Assembly: GCA_013824265.1 (NCBI GenBank)
Contig: PNNO01000005.1
Coordinates: 62,001 to 126,000, forward strand
Direction: 5' to 3'
Source: a bacterium
Lineage (GTDB): Bacteria; Patescibacteriota; Gracilibacteria; UBA1369; PNNO01
Length of the DNA: 64,000 nt
Notes under the pieces: generated by a model
The model's input: the letters and a program-made list of their open reading frames with translations, nothing else
What the model was told of the DNA's origin: nothing
Databases searched by the model: none
Made by a program: the position numbers and the translations under genes
Shown: piece after piece, positions 25,672-40,600 of the stretch
Layout of the letters: every line of letters begins with the position of its first letter
Position numbering within the stretch: the first letter of the stretch is position 1

Positions 25672-28600
25672 ATTTTAATTCATTACTTTTTGCGAATATT
25701 GTTGATAGATCCCTGGTCCCTATTACGGCGAAGAAAATATCTCCCGGGATAAGGTCGGCCGCGTGGTCCAGAACCGCATTACATGGACACGAATTGCAAG
25801 CTTCGGTGACTATATATATGCCTTCTTCAAGCCCACTTCTAGGATCTTTGTCTATTGTCGACATGTCATCGGTAGTGTCTAGTGGGTTTGTTCCGCGCGC
25901 TACTTCCATTCCATCCATTATACCACCATTATCGGTATCAGGGTTATATGGATCTGTTCCATATATCTCAATTTCGTCTTTTGTTGTAAGTCCGTCATTG
26001 TCGTCGTCGAACGGATCATCTTCAGCGAAGTTAATTGGATTTGTTCCGTTATCAACTTCATTTTTATCGTTTGTGCCGCCATCGTCCGTGTCCGGATCAA
26101 ATGGATTTGTACCAAACCTGTATTCATCAAGGTTTATTAAGCCTTCGTTGTCAGGGTCTTTAACTGCGTCTGAAGGATCAAGCGGATTAAGATTGTTTGC
26201 AAGTTCCCAAACGCTAGGCATTCCATCACCGTCATCATCAACTCCATAGCAATCAAATGCGGAAAGAACTCTGTCTGCTATTGCCGCAAATTCTGCGCGC
26301 GTTATTGAGGCTTCCGGATTTTTGGCTTCTTCAGGCGTTAAAATATACATTGTACTTAGCGCGCTTTCTTCAAGTAATATTGGAGAAAGGTCCTGAGAAA
26401 GTGCCATATAAGGTGTATACCATGGACTGTTTTCAACTTCCGTTACTCCGCGAAGAGTGACGATTTTTTGTTTTTCCAAAGCTTCAAGTACTATTTTTAC
26501 CGCTTCAGCCCTTGAGATTGTCTCATCAGGCTTGAACGGAGAAAGTCCTGTGGCCGCGTCAACTTCGCCTACATAACCAGTTATGAATCCCTGATAAACG
26601 GCTTCTTTAATCACGGCGTAGTAATAATTGGTTTGCGAATATTGTATGTCGGAGAACAAACTTGGCTCTTTATAACTCTCCTGTCTTGGGATTATGCAGA
26701 GCATTTTTAAAATTATATCGGCAAAATCTTTTCGGGATATGGAGTTGTCCGGATTAAAGTTCATTGATCCGTCTTTAAATTCACCTCTTAATATGTTTCT
26801 TTGAGACAGATTAACTATTGAATCATAATATGGATGATCTTTGCTTACGTCATCAAATGATGAATCTGCCTTCTTCGTAGGATCCTTTCCAAATGCGACT
26901 TCTTCACTATCCGTAAAGCCATCTCCATCCGAGTCCTTATTTAAAGGATTTGTTTTAAGTCTGTATTCTTCAAGGTTGGATAGTCCGTCTCCATCGCTAT
27001 CTTCCAGCGCATCTCCCGGATTTCTAGCGTCAAATCCATACATAAATTCAAAGTAATCGGACATGCCGTCATTATCTTGATCGGACAAACTGTCTCCTTC
27101 CGCAGGTAATCCAAGTTTTTCTCTGTCCGTTATTTCGGCCGCTTTGCCGTTGTTTATAGCTATGTATATTTCAGCTATAACCAAGCCGTCATACAGCATT
27201 TCAACCGTAAGGGGATCCTGTGGGGATGCGGATTTCATTTGTAAATCCAGTTTATCAGTAAGGAAATAGACATTTCCTCCGGCATCAACTATTGAAATTC
27301 TTTTGTCGACAGATGAGTTTTTTATCTCAGCAGCTCCGGTAAAGTTAGGATCGGAGGCCGGTAGGTTGTCCAGTACAAATTGATCATTTGTGTTTCGGTC
27401 GACTATGTGGACTCCCTCAAGTGGGGCAACGTAATCGGTTGAGTAATTTGTTCCAGTTTCATCAATTGTTACGTCTGTATTTTGATCAGGAATTAGTAAT
27501 ATTGTGAGCAAAATTACATCGGTTGATTTTTCTTTTACAACAAGTCTTGTAGGCATAACCGGAGGAACCGCCTCAAGCACGTCTACATAATATCTGTCAT
27601 CCACTATTGTTATGCGTCCGTTTTTATCATCTATCTCGGCAACAATTTCTCCGTCCGAATTTCTTAGTATAAGTTTGTCTTCAAAGTTAAGATTTTCAAC
27701 TTTAAAGTTACCTTCTTCGTCGGTTAAGTACATGCCGTTTTCATCCGCTTTGTCCGTAATAAGCTGTTGATTTAGTCCTTCGCGGTTTCTTATTAGAGCA
27801 ATTGGAATTTCCTTTGCAACAGGGTCTATTGATCCGGTTATAACTTCTTCCGATTTTGAAGATTCATCAAGAATTATTTCCGGAATTACAACCTTGATTG
27901 TGATTATCTGTTTGCCTTTATTTAATGATTCATCAACAACGTTAAGCACTACCGTCTCCGTGCTTATTTCTTCGAATGGGCCAAGCATGAAGATAGGGTT
28001 TTTTGGATCGTCGTTGGACATATCTTTGTCGTCCGCAGGATTTCCGTTTCCATCGGAGTCGGTTTTTTTATCAAGATCAAGATAGTAAGACGTTATTTCT
28101 CCTTCGGTATCAAATGAAGATGATGCGTCCAAAGTAAGAGTTTGATGGATTATTACGGTTTTTTCCGCAGGTCCGGCTTCAGCGTAAGGGGCTTGTTTGT
28201 CTGAACAAAGCTGAGGAGCAAGTAATTCAACTTCGGAAGGATTACTCCTGTTCCCGTTTTCATCAAACGCATATATCTGAGCGTAATAATTTGCTTCTTC
28301 AGAATCCAAAGATACAAATGGATTTTCCGGATCCACAAGTTCTTCAAGAACAAGTGTGTCTTCCGGTCCAAGATATGTGCTTGCTCCGTTTATGAACTGA
28401 ATCGAAGTGTATCCGTCAGTCATTTCAATGAAGTCGCCGAATTTAACCAACATTCCTTCTTCAAGCGCCACGGTGTTTTTTTCTTCCGATTTTGAATCGA
28501 GTACTTCAACTTTTCCGCTAGCTACCTGTAAGGTTAGGTCTCCAAAATAGTTTTCGGAAACAGGCATTATTGTGTTTTTACTTAGGGCCAGAAGCTGCTT

Positions 28601-31600
28601 GTTTTTGTCGGGCGGTGCTATTACAATAACGCTGTTTTCCATTAAGTGAAGAATGTCACCCTTTCTTATTTGTGCCTTTCCGGCGTCTGGCGTGACTGTG
28701 TATCTTGGAGTTGTTTTAATTGTTCCGCTGCCATTTAAATTGTTTATATATCCTATTCCTTCATCATTGTTTGATGCGAAGAAATAGCTGTCTTTTTCTA
28801 TTTTTATAATGTCTCCGTTTTTGTATTCCATGGTTACATCTCCGTCTTGGTTTACTACCTTGGAGCCTTCCTGCAGGAATAAGTTTGTGAAGAAATTGCT
28901 TTTGAATGTTGCAATTCCTTTATGAACCGTTATCTCAAAATTGCCCGGCTGATATTGTGGTAATGAAACCGAAGAATCCGGACCAAGTATAAGCTGGCTG
29001 CTATCCGAGAACGTTATAACAACTTCCGTGTTTGGATCGGAGCTTGTATCTATTGTGTCTTCAAAACCATAGTATAAAGTTGATTCTCCGTTAACGGTGA
29101 AGGATCCATTTACGGCTGTTATTTCAATATCATCTTTTACCCGTCCGATTGTTGTCATGGTTGTTATATTTTCAAGTACAACAATTTTATTGGAAGGTGT
29201 GTAAGAAGTTTGTCCAACTTCATTCAATGAATCTTTATATATAATTTCATATCCTCCTGTAATTCCGGAGGTTGATTGTTCCCAGCTAAAATCGGTTGAA
29301 GTTCCCGAATCATAACTTGTACCAAATCCATGAACGGATGGGCCAGCCGGGATAAATTCTTCCAGGTCACGCACTACTGGACTTTGTCCATTGTAGACAG
29401 AGTATTTGCTGTTTTTTGGCTCCTTGAAGTTCTCTTTTAAGTAGACATTGCCACCGTAAGAATAGATTATGTCTTCATCGGTGTCTTCATCCATATCCGC
29501 TATTAAAGCATTATGAAGCATTGAGGTTTCACCTTCGTACATTAAAATTCTTTCATTTACTCCTTCGTCGGAGTTATAGACATAAAGACCTTCCACCGGC
29601 TGTCCGCCTCCGGATCCGGTTGCTGTTTCTTCATCAACTATATCGCTTGATATGGCATTTGTATTAAGGGCCAGAAGGTCTGACGGGATATAAGAATTTA
29701 AGCTGGCCACATTTGCCTTTGCCAAATAGTTTTCCAAAGGCGAAGATTTATCAATCATTGCCAGCATGCGGTCATAACTCTGCGACCCGCTTGTTGTGGC
29801 CATTGAGTTTGACTGGTCATCGGTATAAGCAATTAACGCGCTTCTTAGTGCAACAAGTTTATTGTCTCCCATTATCGCAGGAAGGTTTTCGGTTTTGATT
29901 GATTCTTTTATTTTTTGAACTGTCTTCTCTGTGTCTTCTTTGTTTAGCGAAATATATTTTTGTTCCGCCGTTAACGTGTAAGATTCAGGAGTTTCTTCCA
30001 TATATTGTTTTTGAATTTCCGAAGCTTCCTGAATTTTTGTTAGCGCATTTATATATTCATCGACGAGAATATAAGTGATTGCGTCTTCAAGATTAATGGT
30101 TGTTGGAGTACTTATTTGTTTTGGCGTACTGGCAACGTCAGTAACTATACTGTTCCACTCTTTTGCAATGTCGTTAACGATGTCATACATCTGCTCTGTT
30201 TCTAATCTAAAGTCGACTTTGCTTGTTACTTTTATTTTTTCAACAAAAGGATAAGTTATGGAAGCTGTTTGGAATTTAAATGCCAAATCCATAGGGAATA
30301 CTACGCTAAGCGGTCTGGCGGAAAGGGCTTCTATATGAGTTTTTAGTTCGGTCATTGGTACCGGCATGAAAGATTTTTTCAATAAGCACATCAATTTAAT
30401 TATTTTTGAAATTGATCCAAGTGCCGATTTAATGCTCGCATCAATGGTCGGAATTTTCGGAGGTTTAGGGATATCCGGTAATTGCGGCATTGGCATAGGA
30501 GGAAGACTCGGTAATTCAGGGAGTGCGGGAGGTGAAGGCAAAACAGGGATTTCCGGCAAAGTTACTCCTGTACTAAATGCTTCTCCCGGAAGATTTATAT
30601 TTGGTAAGTCTGGAAGTTGAAGGTCCGGAAGATCAGGCAGAATTATTTGTTCGGTTCTAAATGTAACGTCCGGCCAAATGATTTTGTATCCCAATTGAAT
30701 CTTTGAGAAATCAAAATAGAAGTCCGGCCATTTTGGGAAAGGAACTATAGGTAATTCCGGCAAAGCTCCGGTAAATATCTTGGCAAGATTTTCCAATAAA
30801 GTGTATCTGTCGGAAGAACATGTGTCGCAACTTTTCATGTAATCCATCATTATTCCGTTAAGCTTGGCCCATGTTTTAAGCATCTCTTTTACTTCCTTAA
30901 CAAGATTTGTCCACTCCTTGATTCTTTGTGTTTGTTTCTTCATGTAGCCACCCATGTAGTTTATTATTGTGTCTACATAGCAAAGGACTTCATTTAGATA
31001 TTTGGTTTGTATCTCTCTCCATTCAAGAATTTTTCTTGGAAGATTTTTGTATTCTTCCAAAACTTTTATATTTCTTTCGACGCTTTGAATTGTTTTATCA
31101 ATATCTGCAAATGCTTTTATACAAGTTTGACTTTGTATGTTATCAACTTTGCACGGCCATATTATTTTAACTCTTTGAATTTCTCTTTTTGCGTTTGCTA
31201 CCCAACTTTTTAGTTTTGTTTGCATTTTAATTATTTCGGCTTCGGAAAGAGCGGGGATTTTTAAGGTTACCTGTCTTGATTCGATTTCGATTATAGGCAG
31301 TTTATTAACGTAATTTAGAACATCGGATAAATTTTTAAAATCAGCCTTAGGAGGTATTCCGCTTACAAAAGCGTTAGGATCGGGATATAAAACGTAAAGA
31401 TCCGGAAGGTCCGAAAGTTTTGTGACAACTTCATCGAGTTGTTTTGCGAACCAGTCCGCAATTACGCTAGGGAATCCAGGTGTCCTTGAATTTGTTTTTC
31501 CAGAGCCACTTACGCTGTAATTACCAAGCACGGAACTTCCACTCATTCCTCCGCTGTTTGATCTTCCGCTTACTGAAGCTGAAGCTTCTAAAATGCCTCC

Positions 31601-34600
31601 TCCGCCGATTATGCTCGTTGATGATCCGACAGAACTTACAACATTACTTGCATTGGCCATGGCGTTTGTAACAGCATCGGTTATTGATTTACATACTTCC
31701 GGAGATAATAACGGGATTACAACAGACCAGCAGAATCCGCCTACGCAAACCGAATTTCCAAGATTACCTGTTAATGTTGGGCTTAAAAATACTTTTAATG
31801 TTGCAGGGTCATAAGTGAAAATAGGCTTACCATTGGGGTCAAAACTTGCCGGAGCCCCCATGTTATTTGTTGTGCCCGGTGCAAGGAATGCGTTGTTCAT
31901 AGGTACGGGAAGACATCCTCCTCCTCCGTCACAGGTGTATTCCTTAATTTTATTTGAAACCGCATTTGCCGCATTCTCAAGATTGCCTGTTACTTCGTCC
32001 CAGTTGTTAGGTATTCCGTCGCTGTCTTCATCTCCCTCTTTTAGGTCTTTTAATAGTCTCTCAAGTTCATCAGGTTTTCCGTTAGGGAAAGGGAAACTGT
32101 CTTCGTCATCATAAGGGAGCTCGTCTGTTTCCGTAGGAACAACGGGTTCCGCAATATATTTACCGTAAGTGATTCTTCCCGTTTCATTGTTTTTTGAAAC
32201 AGAGTAGAAGAAAAGTAAATTGCCCGAGCTGTTTTCTTTTGGGCGGACATTTATATCCAAGTATTCATCTTTCAAGAAAGCCGCGTCATAATCTTTGTTC
32301 AAATCAAGATCTATCTCCGGCACAGACGTTACCGAGGTTTCGTATGTTATTATTTTTGATTCGCCTGCAGGTATGGATAGGCCACCTATAACGTATGGCC
32401 TTAATGAAAGTCCGGTCTCTATAACAGAGATTGTATCTTCACATTGTAGACATTTTATTGATTCTTTGTTCATTTCAAGTGCGTCCGGAAGGATATCGTT
32501 TATCATCAAATTGTTTATATCGCTTGTACCTGTGTTCGTAAGGGTTATTGTGTAGACAACTTTGTCGCCAATCGCCAAAGAAACTCCGTTTATGTCGACA
32601 GCTTGTTTTGATGATTCTTCCGTTCCAAATATAGGATCCGCATCCGCATAAATGAACGCAACTTCAACCGGCACGATGAAGTCCGAGGCATTTGCTCCAA
32701 GGCCAATTAGCTCGTTTTGCAAAGAAGTGTTTATGTCTGGGTTTGTTCCAGGCGCTCCAATTTCGAGTTGTAAATATTCAAAGTTGAAATCGTCTTCCAG
32801 AATGCTCTCATCTTCAGTAGGCATCCCGCTGTAGCTTATAAGGAATTCTTCCTTAAGATCTTTTGTAGGGTCTATGTGTAGTCCCACGTTTTCAAGAAGC
32901 TGACCGGTTGGATTTATTGTACCGTTTTCGTTATAGAAAACTTTTATGTCTCCGGAGAATTCAGCGGTTATAATATCGGGATAATTATCGTTATTTAAAT
33001 CACCGATTTTGATTGAACTTATCTTATCTTTTACGTCCAAAGGTACGTTAATTCTATTTAATGTGCCTCCATTGTTTTCAAAAATATAAATACAAACTTC
33101 TTCTCCTATGCAGCTTTCTTTCGTTGAAAAAAGAAGATCATCATATCCGTCATTGTTAAAGTCCGCGGCTGCGCCACTATAAATTCCGTTAGCCAGATCA
33201 AGAAGTTTTCCTTTGTCCTCGAATTGTTGCGCTGAAAGTTGATGCTCAAGTAAACGAACTTCTCCGCTTTCAGATGCCAAAATTACATCTTCGAGTCCAT
33301 CGTTGTTATAGTCGGCAAGTATTAATTCCTGAATTGTGTCTTCCGAATAATAAATCGGTTTTCCTATATCGTTTGTAAATCCAGATCCTCCTGCAAGATT
33401 TTCATTAACAAGTCTTACCGTTGGATCTCCAAGTGTTATGGCCGCGTCCGATACGTATGGAATGTTGGCTTCTCCAATGCTGTTTCCCGCAGCGAAGAAA
33501 AGCGAATGTTTATTGTCTCCGTCAAATCCAACCCCTTGCTTATCATAAATGTCCTCAAGGGATGTATATGAGAATCCCGGAGCTTTCTCGGTTGATATCT
33601 CAAGTATAGCGCTGCTTATTTGCGCCCCTTTTGGATCATGTGTAGATGAAGTTGTGTTGTAACTTTCAATTTCATAATCCGAAAAAGGTTTTAATTGTTT
33701 TAGGTAAATCCCTGATGTATAAGGGAATCCTATCTGATATTCAAAAGTATCGTCGGTTATTGTTATGTTATTTTGAATGTTTACCGCAAAAATTATTTCT
33801 GCAATAATTTCATTTGAATAATTTACTTCAAGAACAAGGAATGGATCAGGTGATTGTTTAACCGTAATTCCAAATAAATTATCGGCCAGATTTAAGTTCC
33901 CATTATTATTTACGGTTACCGCTTCAAGACCGTTTAACGTTATGCTGGCTTTTTGGCCGTTCTCTTTGAATTCAAAAATTTCATCGTCAGTTTTTGGAAT
34001 TATATAAAGTCCGTTTCCAAGAATATTTGTGTTCTCAAGAACTCTTACTGAAAGATCTTGAGGATATTGATAGTAAAGTTCAGCTATATTTTCCTGAGTG
34101 TCCGGAGTTGAGACCAATATTCTGTTTGGTATTTGTGTCCCATTTGAAGGGATGAAGGTGGTTTGGATTTGTCCACTGTCTTCCATTGCAAGTCCACCAT
34201 TGGGAGTTATTGTCATTAGCGGCTGGCTTATTTTTGCAGGAACAGTCATTGCGGTTACTGCCTGTAAAGTGCCTTTAAATAGCATTTCTCCGGCAAGATA
34301 GTTGTCTGCGGTTGTGTCTCCAAATGATCCGCCGAGCATTGTTCCATAAAGTACGTCAGGTGAATTACCTATTAATTCCGCGCCTGTCATAATTTCGGTG
34401 GCTTTGATTTCCAGAGTCCCGGATGCAAGACCTTCGGAGGAAGCAATTACATGAACAGGTCCGGAAACACCATTTCCAAGGATGTAGCCGGAAGCTTTGC
34501 CGTTAGTTGTAATCGCGCTTGCCGGTAAATTCATTTTTGCATATTTCTCGGTTGCCTGAGTAATTCTAAAATCAATTTGTACATCATTTAAGTCATCAAC

Positions 34601-37600
34601 AAAGTTTCCGTATTTGTCGTAAAGTTTTGCGACAACCTCAACCGGGTCTTGCGTTGATGCGTCAAAATTTTCCTTTGTCGGATGAAGCTTTATTTCTACC
34701 GGCTCATTTGCCAGAGTTTTTATTGCAATCGTTCCGGGATTAATTCCAGGTACTGTGGCGGTTATTTCAAGTGGTCCTGTTTGCGTTGATGATATAAAAT
34801 TTATCGACGCTGTCCCGTTTTCAAGGTTTAAATAGTTTTCACCGGCAAAATTTCCAACAAACTCACTTGTGTATGAAAATGTTATTGGTTGATTAAAGCC
34901 TTCTATAATTTCTCCATTTGAATCCTGTGCTTCGGCGGTTATTAAAATACTATCCTGTCCGTCCGATTTTAGAGTTTCTTTATCCGAAGACAAAACAATA
35001 TTCACGTCGTTCAGCGACCTTACGGTGCTATAATTATAGAGATCATTAATTTTAGCGTGTACGGTTATGTCTCCTTCGTCCTGCGTTGAGTAGAGATCCA
35101 CATTGAACACTCCTTCAAAAGATTGCAGTTGAACACCGTCTTCTTCGGTTTGTGTGTCGGCTGATATATCAAGTTTGCCGGGTCCATCCGTCCATACGGT
35201 TATTTCGTAAAAATCGTTATTAACGAGATTTTCATATTTGTCTTTTAGGGAAATTTTCATTTGAGTTTTAGACAGTCCTCCTGTTTTTATGACAGGTGAG
35301 GCTGTGTCTACAAAGATGCCAACAGGCTCTAAAGGTTCAACAAACACCTGATGTGTCTCGACAGGAAGCAATGACCCAACTCGTCTTGCGGTTATGTCTA
35401 CAATTCCGGCTTTTTTTGTTGATGTTATTTGTGTAAGAGCAACGCCTTTATCGGCTTTTACAAGTTTCTGCTGGATGTCTACTCCTGTGCTTGAAGTTTC
35501 CTGAATTACGAATTCAATTGTACTGTTTGAATCAATTACCGCTATGTCTCCGTTTTCATCAAGTATCTCGGCAACAAGGAATAGTTTTGATTCTCCGTCG
35601 GCAGGAAGTGAATTTATGTAGTCCGGCACTTGTGTTGTTTCTCCTTCTTCGATAATGCGATACGCAATGTCCTGAACTATATTTCCAAAAGCACTGATTC
35701 CGGATTCAATTGAGTAATCTTTATAATCATCATCTCCGTTTAACGGATCCGTTTCCTGAAGAAGGACTTCGTCTCCGTCATTTATCCCGCCGTCGTCCGT
35801 GTCCGGATCAAGAGGGTTTGTGTTGTTTTCAAATTCAAGTACGTTTATTAATCCATCCTTATCGTTATCGAATTTTGCATCGTCAGGATTATATGGATCA
35901 AGTCCGTATTCATTTTCCCATTCGTTTAACATTGTATCTTCATCGTCATCAAGCAATAAGTCATCCGAAGGATCCAAAGGATTCTTATTCCTGATTGTTT
36001 CGGAAAGGTCATCAAGACCTCCGTCGTCCGTATCGGATTTTTCAGGATCCGTGTTGTATTGATAGTTTTCAAAGTTATTAGGTAGCCCGTCATTGTCGTT
36101 ATCCATTGAGTAGCAGTCGAATATTTTTATCGCGTTATTCACCATAATTGCGAATTCAGCCCGTGTAATAGGGGATTGTATCCAGTTGGTGAAGTCGGCC
36201 GGACTTATTTGTTTTGGATATATACTGTTCTCCTGTGCTGTAATTACGTATCTGTAATACCATGGCTGGCTACTTGAGGCATGACTGCTCGAATCTATTC
36301 CAGCAGCTTCAAGTATTACTTTTGTGGCTTCAGCTCGGCTTATAAAGTATTCAGGTTTAAAATATCCTGTGTCGGTTCCGCCTTCATATCCGCTTACAAC
36401 TCCTGTATTTTTGGCTTCTTTAACGCAATATTGATATTCCTCCGATATGTTTGTATCGGGAAATTGGCTTTGAGAATAATTTGTGTCTACCATTATTTTT
36501 GTCTGCTCGGAGAACGAACTGCAGTTAACACAGGTTATTCCAAGCACCATCTGGACAAACTCTTCGCGGGTTATATTGTCGTCAGGGCGGATTAAGTTGT
36601 CTGCGCTTTTCTCGACTATTCCGCGTAAAATCAAATTGGTAAATGCAGCGTAAGAAGGATCCTGAGGATCAAGGTCGGCAAACAATCTTAAGTCTTTCTT
36701 TAATGGATCGTAGCCGTAAGTTAATTCTTCTCCATCATTAAAATCGTCGTCATCGGTGTCTTTGTCTATTCTGCTTGTCCCGATATTAATCTCTTCGATA
36801 TCTTTAAGCCCGTCATCATCAGTGTCGTCTTCCTGCGTGCTTTGGGCGTATGCCGTTAGGCCAATTAATTTTGTAATTAGATTTGTTGAAGTTGTTACGC
36901 TTCCAAGTTTGTATCCTATTGCAAACTGAAAGAGGTCATTTCCGGCGGCATCTTCAATCGCAAAAAGGTAAGGCTTGTCCGTTTCACTTTCATTCACAAG
37001 ATCAATAAAAAATTCATTGCCAAGATATACGTTTCCGCTGCTTGTTATTTTGGCTATTCTCTTTGCGTATTCGCCTCGGTTGTCGATTATGTAAACATTA
37101 AGTCCATCCTGATACGCTATGATTTCATCGTTTTTATCTGCGTCTTTTACGTGTACTCCGCTAATTGTTGAAAGCTCCGATGATAGGTCCGCCGAGCTTT
37201 CTCTTATTGTTATTTGGTCTTTTATCTGAGGTAAAATTGTCACGCTTGCGATAACAGCTCCCGACTGGATTTTTATTATTGCAACTTGCATTGGTTTATC
37301 TGCGGTGGACTCGTGCACCTCCGTTTCGTAGGCGCTGTCTGTAATTTTAACTTTGCCTGTTTCCGGATCAATTTCTGCTATTGTTTTGTTTTGCTCGTCT
37401 CTTACAGAGTAGTTTTGTAGGATCTCTTCTTCGTAAGATGGTGGCTCAAAAAGCTGATTTTCATATGTTAATACTCTTATTTTTCGTGATTCGTTTTTAA
37501 GATTAAGAACATTTGAAACTATGTTGTTTTCAGTATTAATACTAACTGCGCGGACAGTAAAACTGCCCGGATTCTCTGTCGCGTTAATTTTGAATGACGC

Positions 37601-40600
37601 CTGTCCGTTTATAAGTTTTACATTCTCGGCTCCGTAAATATTGGCTTTTGAAGGCTCTTCGCCGGAAAGGGCCATATAAACTTCGGTGTATGAATCAAGA
37701 TAATTTTGACTACCGGTGTTATCAACAGCCGTAACGGTAATGTTATAGGCTTGAGTACTTCCCGCCAAAATCATGTTGGATTCGTCCTGAAATTCAACAA
37801 GCAATCCTGTTGTTTTCTCTGCGCCGTCAGGTATTCCGTTTTCATCGGAATCAGATAACGCCGCTTCCAGTTCTTCGGCAAGAGCTGCGATTTCAGTTAC
37901 AACGTTATTCTGCGCGTCTCCGCAGGCAGGTTGAAAGCTTAATCCTTTTGGGAGTTTACTTATTTCTTTCATGTAATCTATAAGATATACAAGCCATGCC
38001 GGAAGTATTACTCCTTCATCACCGGCTTCTTCTTGGGTATCTTCGGGTTCTTCCACCGGCTCTGTCGCCTTGGAATTTGGGTCCAACCACTCAGTATCGT
38101 TATCAACTATTGTTGGATTTTTATTTAGCGCAAAATTAACTTCACTTGATGTTCCATCGGCAGTGAAATAAAAATATTCGTAGCCGCTTGTTGTTTCTCC
38201 TGTATAAGCGTCCTTGTCTTTATCAAGATAATTTTTAAAAGCGTATAAGTGTTTTTTGTCGATTGGGGCGTTTTCCCACCAGATGATGTCATCCACCATT
38301 TCGTAAGTTGTCTTGTCCAGCGTCTGCTTGCTTTCATCTGTGTATAGGGTTTCTTCGGCTTTTATCACTTCCGTAAGTTTTCCTTCAATGTCTTCAGGTG
38401 TCGCATCCGGCAAGCTCGCAAGAAACTGTTCAAGTTCTTCAAGTTTGGCAAGGTAGTCGTCGTAATTGGCGGCATCAAAACTGCTCGGATAAAAGATTTC
38501 TCTGTATACTCCGTTCCTGTCTACAAAAGAAACATATCGTGGGTCGTCAACAGGCAATGAGTTCACAGTTCCCTTTTGAAGTTGGTACCTTATCGTTTCA
38601 TCCGTAGGCTCCTTGTGGTAAACAAGGCTGTCTATTCCGGCTGACAAAGTAGGTATTTGATTCACATAAAGATCTATTTGTTTGATATCTTCAAATGGCG
38701 GATTTTGTATTACAAAGTGATTTTTTCTACTTCCAAGAATTTTAAGACCTATTTCGTAAGGGTCTTCCGAATTGATTTTGTAAGCAAGATTATACTCGTC
38801 AGCTTCGTCTATTGTGCCGTCTTCATCGTTGTCAACTCCGTCAAAACCTCCGTAAATATCAAGAATATCTTTGAATGAAATTTCCGGACTTCCGAATAAA
38901 GTTATATTTTCATTGGGTCTGTATTTTGATCCCGGCAACGGTATTGCGGCTTTTTGTGCTTCAGTTGTTGCGGCTCCAAGGGCTAATATGTAGAAAGCAA
39001 CTTCTCCAAGATAAGAATTAAATCGAGATGTTTCTCTAAAGTCATAACAACCTCCAAGTCCAAGTGCGTACTTGGAAATATCGTCTTTTGCCATTGCTCC
39101 GTCTTTATCGTAAATCCAGTTGTCAGATATTTCCGGGAAGCATCTTTCCGGATGAGTTGCATTTGCACTATAGCAATATCCGTAATCTTCGGCCGGTGTG
39201 ATGAAATTATCTTTTGTATCAAGATTGTAAACTCGATTTAGCTCCGCATTGCCCCTGAAAAGAGTACATTCTTGCGCACTTTCAAGTTCCGGAGCAGGTT
39301 TCCCATAATAATAAACAGTATTATAGGTTGTTCCAAGATCGGGATCCGTATAACTTTTAACATTGTTGTTTGTAAATCCCCACGAAATTAAATTCGCGGT
39401 TGAGTCGTCATCAAAAGTTACCTTACCCGTTATATTTGCGCTGTTGATTATCCGAGCAGGTTCGGTTAAATCTTTTACTATTTCATCCACTCTTCTTTCA
39501 ACGGCATCGTTGACCATTCTTAAATATTCCTGCGTGTGAAGATCTTTTGTAGCTATAAGTTCAACCAGTGAATCATAAGATTCATACCTGCCGGTTCCTC
39601 TTATAAGATCGTTTGTTTTCTGTAAATAATTTTTAAACAGTTCGTTAAAACTTTGTGCGTAAGAAAAAACTATATCTTTACTGTAGGCATCGGGAAGACC
39701 GTTAAACATTTCCGGATCAACAACAAGGCTTTCCAGATTTATGCCTCCGTCTTCATCCGTCAGACCGTCATTATCGTTATCAATCCCATCAGATAGGTCT
39801 TCGTCGACAAAACCGTCGAGGTCGTCATCTATACCGTCTCCTTCCGGATTAACCTGTTCGATTATTTCTTTAACAAGTTCTTTTGAAAATCTTCTGTAGG
39901 CAAGATCTTCCATGTACTTGGTATAATTTTCGTATTTTGCTCCGGCCACTTCGTCGTACATTTCCTGTTCCCATATCATGTCCGCGTAAAGAAGGTTTTG
40001 ATCAAAAACCGCAAAATCCTCGTTCCCTATATGGAATAAATGGTTTTTATCAAAGTAATATGCGTATTTTTCCGGAGTGTACTGGTCGCTTGTTGGGGCT
40101 TTAATTACGCCGTGCCAAGCCTCAACTTTTGGAGTAGTGCTTCCGGAATTATATTCAAAGTCCCGTGTTGTTTCATTGTAAATGTAAACCGGTTCAATAA
40201 AATCGGTATAAGGCAGCATGCTTGTAAATCTGAATCCGTTCTTGTTAACAACCGGCAAAGGTACATCTCCGATAATTATAACGCCGTCCAATCGGCTTTT
40301 TGTTTGATCGGATTGATCGCCTTTTGAATATAGAGTTTCAAGCGCTTGCGTTATGTCGCTTGGATGCTGATTCTCTTTTACTCTTATTATGACCGATTTT
40401 GTAAAAGGATCCGCAAGTTGTGTGTCGCGGGCAAATCTGTAAATTCTTTCACGAAGAGTGTTTGAATCAAGGTCGTCCTGGTATTCCTGTTTTAGGCCTT
40501 CGTAGTCGGTATCATCTTCAATTAAGGATTCTTCAACAAGAATGGCGATGATGGAAGTAACCTGTACAGGTTCATTCTGACCGTTTCCAAATTGCGCCTG

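Noticed and set aside
25614-26249. 211-aa Ser-rich open frame on the + strand
   Set aside because: It is the antisense of the Asp-rich TSP3 part of the giant gene; GAC/GAT codons read backwards give Ser/Val runs.
25900-36100. Dispersed DNA repeats such as CCGTGTCCGGATCAA
   Set aside because: Near-identical short stretches (for example near 26090 and 35800) encode the recurring TSP3 peptide DPDTDDGG, so they reflect protein repeats, not a DNA element.
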